From NCBI GenBank assembly GCA_038496445.1, contig JALMLS010000577.1, positions 992,001 to 1,056,000 on the forward strand: DNA of 64,000 nucleotides. The letters run 5' to 3'. A model generated the notes under the pieces. The model did not search any database, was not told the origin of the DNA, and worked only from the letters and a program-made list of their open reading frames with translations. The stretch comes from Trichosphaerium sp. ATCC 40318. Its lineage: Eukaryota > Discosea > Flabellinia > Trichosidae. The translations under genes and the position numbers were made by a program. Positions within the stretch are counted from its first letter, which is position 1, and each line of letters opens with the position of its first letter. This document shows, in pieces, positions 57,255 through 64,000 of the stretch.

Positions 57255-57980
57255 TGCCAATGCGCATACCATTCCAAAAAAAGCGATTTCTTGCTGACAA
57301 TCTTTATTCAGGTGGTGACTTTGAGACTATTAATGCGATTTCTACTGAATCGGCACCACCGAGAGTCCATAAAGAAATAGTCTCATTACGGCCTGCGTTA
57401 CTTCTATACATAAATACAGATGAAACATCATCATGTAGAGCTTTAAATTTAATTGAAAGAATGCAAACAAAGATAGTGAAGATGTGTAATGAGAAAAAAT
57501 CTGAGCTGTCATCTAAGGAAGTTCTAAAGTTAGCCAAGGAAGCATCTTCAGTTTACGTCTGCAAGGCACGTGATAACAAAAAAATACCGTTTATTGAATA
57601 TCATGCACGCACGCGGATGCTAATTTTTTATGGTACAGGGCGAAACCGTTGAGAGGCATTCAATGTCCAAGTTGAAAGGAGAACTTTCAGAGAACGTATG
57701 TTCATTTCGTTTTCACTTTTTTTTCGTTTTCTAAATTGGATAACCTTTATCTAGTCCGCTGATGCATTAAATAACAACCTTGAAAATATTATACTACGCG
57801 ATGATAAATTACGTTCGCCAATCTTAATCACAGAGGTATGGAATCTCATGAGAAAGTTTTTGATATTTTTTTATGTAACAAAAAGCTCTTACTTACGCTG
57901 GCAAAATATAGAGGTCAATGGTTGTAGGCTATAATAAAAGATACTGGCAAAGAGCATTAACGTCTCAAGCCAGGTCATAG
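57251..57980 (+). CDS. Unidentified protein with R-SNARE-like C-terminus
   Basis: The first long frame (57251-57652) starts MMPMRIPFQKKRFLADNLYS and contains ALNLIERMQTKIVKMCNEKK and KEVLKLAKEASSVYVCKARD. The C-terminal exons read VERHSMSKLKGELSENSADA, LNNNLENIILRDDKLRSPIL and RSMVVGYNKRYWQRALTSQA. The LRDDKL core, with Arg where R-SNAREs have their layer-zero Arg, and the ending NKRYWQ recall VAMP/YKT6 proteins, but the helix is shorter and no membrane anchor or prenylation Cys follows. The splice between the first frame and the SNARE-like exon is not resolved. Its ATG overlaps the stop of the RhoGAP gene, so this could instead be the continuation of that gene. Confidence 0.35.
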
Positions 57981-58154
57981 ACCCGAATGGGCTTTTTTTT
58001 AAGAAAACTGTACAATGTATAATAAATAAATAAAAGAGTTGTAATAAATTGATAAACGGCATTCTTTATTATTAGTACCATGTACTTTTTGTATTGTTCG
58101 ACTGTACAGGTGTTATATAGACTATCCATAAGAAGAAGACACTTGTTTAGCAGT

Positions 58155-61100
58155 ACCGGCACTCTAGTTAGTAGAAAGGACCCAATCTCTCAAAAGCGTG
58201 TAAAGTATTCTATCACGTGATAGCAGATGTGTTGGTTAAAGAGCCAATATTTGTTTGAGAAATGGTTTTTAGATGATTATAGTCTAAATTCTGTCTAGCG
58301 CACCTGCGAAGCGATACACACCATTTTTTTCCCAAAATGCAGAATTCTGGTATTCGAACGAAAGACTCTGGTTCAGGAGTTTGGGATCGATCACAGCCCC
58401 CTTGAATCCTGCGAAGTACGGAAAGGGGTTTTAGGAGATTAGAAATATCAAATTATGTGTACTAGAGGTCCTCTACGCGGTGGTTTGCATGTCAGTACTG
58501 TTTAAGGCCGTTTTTTCATGTTTTTCTTACAAAATCACATAGAAAAAAAAAAGTTGCGATACCGCTTACCGAAGATTTTTCGTTCGTACCGTTGCTCGTA
58601 TTATTACGTATAGGTCTCCTTTATCGAATGAATAGCATTGTAGCAATGGAAAGCGTACCCAGTTCATACATCGATAATATCTATTAACTACGCTTCCGTC
58701 GCAATGGTAGACGCTAAGGCAGTTGTCAGGTACCAATAACTACAAGGGCTTGTGTTTTGTGTTGTGAATTACTTTTCTGATCGGAAATACTACCATCGGG
58801 AATGAAGATCTAAACCAAGGGCATCGTTGTGTTGAACTGTTTGGTTCTAGAGAAATTCTTACATTACACTTTTCTTCATTCTGTTTTGACATGCTGACGC
58901 CTTTCTGTACTTGCAAGCTTGTTGAATTGAAGATGCCACTGAAGCTCAATACTTCGACTAAACTACTTTTAGATATCTTTTTCATCCCTGTTGGTAACAC
59001 ACCGATACGACCAAAACGCTGTGTTTGTAGTAAAAAACTTCCGTTTCGTTTTTTTTTAACTCATCCCAGTTGTACCTTTTGTACTGCTTTAACTGCATGT
59101 AGCTTATTCTACTAACCGTTATGGTAATACTGCGGGGTTAAAATACGGCAGCAAATGCAGTGTACACACGTTTTTTTGGTTATCATAATGCAGAGATGTA
59201 AATCTCAAATAAACAACTATTACAAAGGAGTCTGCTGTACAAACAGAAGAGTTCTACCGGCGTTAATAAACTACGCTCCAAAAACAATAAAATACACTGT
59301 ATACGCACGCACTGTATACACTCACTCAAGTGGTTGACATTACACGTCAACACAAGAAGGACATTTTAAAATTAAACACGTTTCAAAAAGAATGTATCGC
59401 TAGATTTGATGACCCAATTTGGACGTACAGAATAATTATAAAAAGGTATGGAAAGCTTTTCTCTTTTCTCGTCCCATATGAAAATATAAATCATTCACAT
59501 ATTCAACAGAATGGTACAAACGAATGTAGCAACAATCACACGTGATAGTTTGAATTTTTCTATGGTTCATAACTTTGATTTTCCCAAAGAACTTGTGCAC
59601 ATACAAATAATGGTTCAGAAAACTATTACGGTCGCGTTGTAAGGAAATAAAATCACCCCGACAAAACATGGACATTTAAGCTTCTTGTTCCGCCTCCGCC
59701 ACTACAAAACATTCAAAAGGAAGAAACAATATTGTTCCGAGCCCATTAAATAGTTGAACACTTAGAAATATAAATAGTTAGTGAACAACACACGTTATCC
59801 GAGATCCGGAATGAACCCAGGGGTGGATAATAAATGGTGCTGTAGCGTAGCATAATTTGAGTTGCTGTGTTTGGGAGAGAAATGTAGGTACTAAAATAAG
59901 ACATGTACTGCACAAAGTCAACTTTTTACTGCATTTAGTTCCGCAAGATGCTCTCAGTTAGTGCTATGTAGGCGATGTGTATCACTGTCTCGGAAATATC
60001 GTGCTGTGACGCGTATTTATTCATCATATTCCACTATGACGTTATCAGTTTCCCTATTAGTTGTTTTGACAGATGTAACACGTTTATTTTAGTTCAAAAT
60101 GCATTCGTGTAAACATTCACATGAGCACAATTGAAACGAAATAAAACTTAGAATGCATCACGAGGAGATCATATTATTCAATAGTTTGAATGATTTTCTG
60201 CAATACGGTCCGAGAAGGCTACATGTTGACCCAGAACCTCAAGTTAAAAAAGAGCCAACAAAGGAAACTCAACATAAACCAACAATACAGCTTCAAGAAA
60301 ACTGTCGACGCCATGTTGTAACGAGGGTAAAGCGTATAGACCCTCACCTATTACAAATTCGAAAAGACACTAAGAGATCCCATACCCTACGCATTGATAG
60401 ATATCTACACCATACAACAGTAAACCACAAAGTACGAATTAGTTGTTTAAATTACCTATTTCAAAGTTTTATTCCTTCGTGCAGAACCCATAGCATTGCT
60501 ATACTATAGCGTTATGACGTATATTACCAACACCCTAGTGTCTCTAGTCATGTTTTTATGGTTTAAAGCTTCGAACCGATGTTTCATATCGTGTTTATAG
60601 CCTTCCTAACACTCCTGATAGGAATTTTCAATCAGTTACCCAAACTCAATATCACGATTTTTTGGTAATAATACAAAGCCTGTACTCAATGCCCTTGTTC
60701 TTGCCACACTCCTTGGTATGGGCGTATCTAAAGATTCCAGTGCTTTTCAACATGAATATCACGTATGGTGCGTTACCGATTGAACGGGAATATTCTTAGC
60801 TTGTTCGGGGTTAAAACTAAACTTTCTCAGGGACACGAGATTTTTCTTGTTCGCGGTCAACTTATTCATGAGTGAAAAAACAAAGCGACACAATGTATCG
60901 TCAAAGGGTTCGTACAATATGTACAAATCGTTCACAAGGCAAGTGAAATAAAACTTCAAAAAACCTAACTATTTGTGCCACAGTTTTTTTTGATGGCCAC
61001 TACAACTTCTGAATTGAACGTAATATTGTTTTTAAGACTAAATCCAGCGCTTAGATGGGTAAAGACATCAAACGTAAGGAAAAGGGATCGTCCATGGCGA

Positions 61101-61330
61101 TTTTTAGTGAGGCCAAAGCGACGACAGGCGTGGTATACCATTAGAGATGAAATGATAATTCTGATACGTCAAAGACCTGTTATTCTTTGGGAGTGGCCGT
61201 GCTTGCGTACAACCACAATCGAGAGTTTGGTGTACATTGACAAAAAGCAGTTTGTAAAAAATGTTAAAGCAGCAGCAGCCATACAATGTTGCATGTGACA
61301 ACTCCGGTTACATAGCCGGAATGTAAAAAC
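58155..61330 (+). repeat. Repeat unit U4 (inverted)
   Basis: Inverted relative to U1-U3. It starts with the CACGTG-containing edge (CTATCACGTGATAG at about 58211), then the hairpin-block equivalent at 58400-58440, the shared degenerate frame at 58860-59040, the AGTAGTTTTCTGAACC-like block (reverse) near 59610, and finally the gene. It ends at GTTACATAGCCGGAAT near 61318. It is closest to U3, sharing both the degenerate frame and the gene-side inverted repeat. Confidence 0.65.
60153..61298 (+). CDS. Repeat-unit gene, copy 4
   Basis: Begins MHHEEIILFNSLNDFLQYGP at 60153 and ends AAAAIQCCM at 61298. Exon 1 carries KETQHKPTIQLQENCRRHVV, similar to copy 2. Exon 2 reads EFSISYPNSISRFFGNNTKP, exon 3 DTRFFLFAVNLFMSEKTKRH and exon 4 RWVKTSNVRKRDRPWRFLVR. 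Splice phases and the GCAAGTGAA donor are as in the other copies. Unlike the others, an in-frame ATG at 60975 lies in the last intron. Open throughout; function unknown. Confidence 0.65.
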
Positions 61331-61403
61331 TCAAAAAGCAATAAAAAAATTGTACATCATAAGATAACGGTATAATGAGTTCAAACGTGCATATGAGGCT
61401 AAT

Positions 61404-62171
61404 CTATCGTACATCCACACGTGCCAGAATAACACAAAAACACTATAATTTTAACTTTGTTGGACAATATTTCGATGATACTATGTTGTATGGAGTTAGA
61501 GGTGGTCGTGGTCCCGGTTAACTGACGGCTAAGAAACTCAGCGATTACAAAGTGATAGAATTCATCATGAGACAACTCTACACAGACAAGAAACCTCTCA
61601 TTTCCGGAAACTGAAGCATTAGAATTAAAAAAAACAGGGAAAAACGTGAGTTGCAGTCACTACTTACCTTCAAACTCAGTTTGATCAAATGAAAAGAAAT
61701 ACCTAGCTTCAGATCCAGTTGCATTTGCCAAATCGTAAAGGTCTGAAATTGACGCCTAGAGGAAGTTAATGTTGTGTTAGCACGTGCTCCGCAAATCAGA
61801 TGCACGTGTGTTTGTAGTGCGAATTAAAAAGTGTAACGACATAGGTACCCGAAAGCGTGACTTTTCAGCAAATAAGTACTTGATCATTTTTCGCTTGCTT
61901 CTTTCGAAATACTCTTCCATATTCAAGAACTATGCCCTCCATAGCTATTGAACCAGAAGGAAACTGTTTTGACCAGCAAAGAAGGCTACACGCTTGTTTA
62001 GATTTACAAAGCTAAAAGAGTACAAAACTATCTAATGGTCCTTTATGTAGCTTCAGAGTATGCTTTACTTACCAGAGATTGATTTGTAGCTACTAACAGT
62101 CTGTACAAAAAAAAGTAGTAGCTAAAACGACAACCAGCCTGAAGCGCTATTATCAAACAGCGTGATGCCAT
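61404..62171 (-). CDS. Unidentified protein, three or four exons
   Basis: The start at 62171 gives MASRCLIIALQAGCRFSYYF, then RLLVATNQSL spliced to LCKSKQACSLLCWSKQFPSG and MEGIVLEYGRVFRKKQAKND. A third exon reads ASISDLYDLANATGSEARYF then FSFDQTEFE and joins through GTAAGT...CAG to VSGNERFLVCVELSHDEFYH, FVIAEFLSRQLTG and a hydrophobic end KVKIIVFLCYSGTCGCTID. I recognise no family. The exon junction around 61755-61880 is less certain. The start codon overlaps, in opposite direction, that of the sirtuin-like gene. Confidence 0.4.
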
Positions 62172-64000
62172 GATTGTACAAATACTTACGTCTCTGCCAG
62201 AGACGTTTACAAGGGTTGACTTTAAACGAAAGCTTTCCTCCTTTCAAACTCCCTGTGGTCTACCCAACATGCTGGCTATTACAAAATCTGCATGTATTCG
62301 TAGGATTGCTTCGAAACGACCGTCGAAGCGTCTAAAGCCAAAAGTACGCTTGATTTTATTCAAAAAGGCTTATAATAGCATTTAGGCGTACTCTACGGGT
62401 TGGGGAGATAATATAACTATTCTACCGACTGAACAGTCCCTAAAACAATCTGTCGATCTTATAAAAGCTGCCAAAGGCATTATAGTTACAGCTGGAGCCG
62501 GAATGAGCGAAGAATGTGGCATTCCAAGGACTACAGGTTAGAAATCTTACATTAGTGTATCTAATACGCGTAGAATCTCTTAAAAATGTTTTACCGCAGT
62601 TTAAAGACACAGAACACGACTTAAACGACTTTGTACAGTACATTCTGTTAAATAGTCGCTAACACAATTGTAGGCTGATCGAGAGTGGATGGAAACGAAC
62701 CCAGAGCAAGCGTGGGGATTTTATGGATCTCTCCTTGATTATTATCGTAAAACAAAACCTAGTAAAGGGTTAGAACCTCTTTTCACTGCGTAACGCCTGC
62801 GTTTAATGACAGATTACTATTTAGGCACGAATTGCTACTGGATTTGTGCGAAAGAATGCCATACGTGCGTATTTTGAACTATGCGCACTACTGAGTATAT
62901 TATAAACACCTTCTCTACGTTTACAAGTATTTTCGGGCCTTAAAATACATTCTTAAATGCTTACAAGAGATGCTACTCCGTATTCTTTTTTTTTTTTGGA
63001 ATTGAAGGCCAAGTCAGAAATAATTTTTTACTCTATTCTATTCAAGCTTAACTTACTGTGTTTATTGTAGGGTTACTTTGTTGTAACGAATCTAACTGAT
63101 GGAATATTTCAAAAGGCAGGATTTGATAGTGATAGAATTGTAGAACTCAATGGAAGCTTACATCAAATGCAAGGGTTTAATTCTGTACGCAACATATTAG
63201 TGTATTTATAGCTTACTATAAAAATAGGATAGCCCGATTGTGCCGGCACCAGAAGAATTACTAGATATCGATTATAGGACAATGCGGGCTGTCAATGTAC
63301 CTAAAGATACTGATGGTAACCCTTTACGACCACACGTTACATTGTACGCACATAAAAACAAAACGAAAAAAACAAGAAAAAAATGAGATTCATCGCTTGA
63401 TTTGTGTCTTGCTCAGAAAACATTACAAAATAACGCGCCAAAATTTCGGTTTCTATTTTATTAATTATTTCATTCAAGGAGAAATGATATGTCGTGGAAT
63501 TCAAAGAGAACTGACGGCCAAAGTCTTCGTATGGATAAATGGGTATCTGAATTCACTTATAAGGATCCTATGATAGTCCTTGAGCTTGGTGCACAGCCAG
63601 GAAGTTCTGTTAGACTATATAGTATGTAGATTAATTCTTTTACTTTGTCTTAAACTTTTACCACGCCTGTAACAAGCAACTGTTACCAACATTCTTTCTT
63701 TTTTTTCAGAACTAGGTTACTTGTTTTTTTTTTGACATTTATGTCTAGGTACACACCTTCTATTTTATCATAGAAATTCGCGTATGATTCGCATTCATAA
63801 AGAAGACCCAAAGATAGAAAGAGGTCACTTAGGTAATTAAAATCGCAAAAACAAAAAAATACATCCAGATTTTCAACAAGACAAGAAAACTGACGCTTTT
63901 CTGCAGGTATAAAATTAGGTATGACTGAGGCTCTATCTGAACTAACTACCTTAATGGATGGTGGTGAAATAGGCGAAAACAATAACAAAAAGGATGTATG
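62170..64000 (+). CDS. Sirtuin-like protein lacking catalytic His and zinc Cys (partial)
   Basis: At least seven exons, running off the right edge. After a basic leader (IRRIASKRPSKRLKPK) come the NAD-binding motif GIIVTAGAGMSEECGIPR, GYFVVTNLTDGIFQKAGFDS and RIVELNGSLHQMQGFNS. Then come ELLDIDYRTMRAVNVPKDTD, DMSWNSKRTDGQSLRMDKWV, MIVLELGAQPGSSVRLYS and GHLGIKLGMTEALSELTTLM. This is the order of a SIR2 subfamily that normally reads ECHGS with four zinc Cys. Here the catalytic His is Asn (AAT at 63149-63151) and none of the four Cys is present. Deacylase activity is therefore unlikely; NAD or ADP-ribose binding may remain. All exons join in frame, so it is not an obvious pseudogene. Confidence 0.75.

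Noticed and set aside
1-64000. CRISPR array, rRNA genes, classical transposase or reverse transcriptase
   Set aside because: I looked for evenly spaced repeats, rRNA signatures and the usual mobility motifs and saw none.

Overview
The window is AT-rich nuclear DNA (roughly 37% GC by eye) from a compact, intron-rich eukaryote. Introns are mostly 35-200 nt and very often begin GTACG. The gene content is RACK1, a TMEM50/Vps68-type membrane protein, an M1 aminopeptidase, an S10 carboxypeptidase, two Rho-family GTPases, a RhoGAP, a dual-specificity phosphatase, a tandem-SH2 protein, a BTB-like protein and an EGF-plus-beta-propeller secreted protein. This mixture fits an amorphean protist (amoebozoan, holozoan or an early-branching fungal relative). 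I cannot name the species. Products were assigned by reading motifs in spliced translations; no database was searched.

Layout. 1-5.4 kb: tandem family of a secreted protein on the minus strand, with two full-type copies and two relics sharing a 5' motif. 6.1-7.3 kb: intronless F-box/LRR gene. 8.25-8.38 kb: a circularly permuted tRNA-Pro(UGG) gene, with the 3' half upstream of the 5' half. 8.9-11.5 kb: tandem-SH2 protein. 12.8-16.9 kb: large Ser/Arg/Tyr-rich protein. 17.2-18.5 kb: RACK1. 18.9-20.2 kb: intronless F-box/ankyrin-type gene. 20.5-26.8 kb: Vps68/TMEM50, YCII-like, BTB-like, two small ORFs and a dual-specificity phosphatase. 27.6-33.2 kb: divergent M1 aminopeptidase and serine carboxypeptidase. 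33.5-34.2 kb: intronless F-box/MORN-type gene. 35.1-38.3 kb: F-box plus pseudokinase plus acidic tail.

38.6-61.3 kb: four copies (three on minus, one inverted) of a 3.0-3.2 kb repeat unit. Each carries an apparently intact four-exon gene of about 250 codons with no family I recognise, and about 2 kb of conserved non-coding sequence. Between the copies lie two Rho GTPase paralogues, a degenerate LRR fragment, a GNAT acetyltransferase, the EGF/propeller protein, a RhoGAP and an R-SNARE-like gene. 61.4-64 kb: an unidentified minus-strand gene whose start shares a CATG with a plus-strand sirtuin-like gene that runs off the right end.

How the genes fit together. Several encode signalling parts (SH2, phosphatase, Rho/RhoGAP, RACK1, BTB, pseudokinase), but nothing suggests an operon. 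Catalytically degenerate members are frequent: a pseudokinase, a sirtuin with His replaced by Asn and no zinc cysteines, and a Rho GTPase with T35P and Q61R equivalents. Three intronless F-box genes with LRR, ankyrin-type or MORN-type tails resemble architectures common in giant viruses of protists and stand out among intron-rich neighbours. The strongest novelty candidates are the permuted tRNA gene and the four-copy repeat unit.
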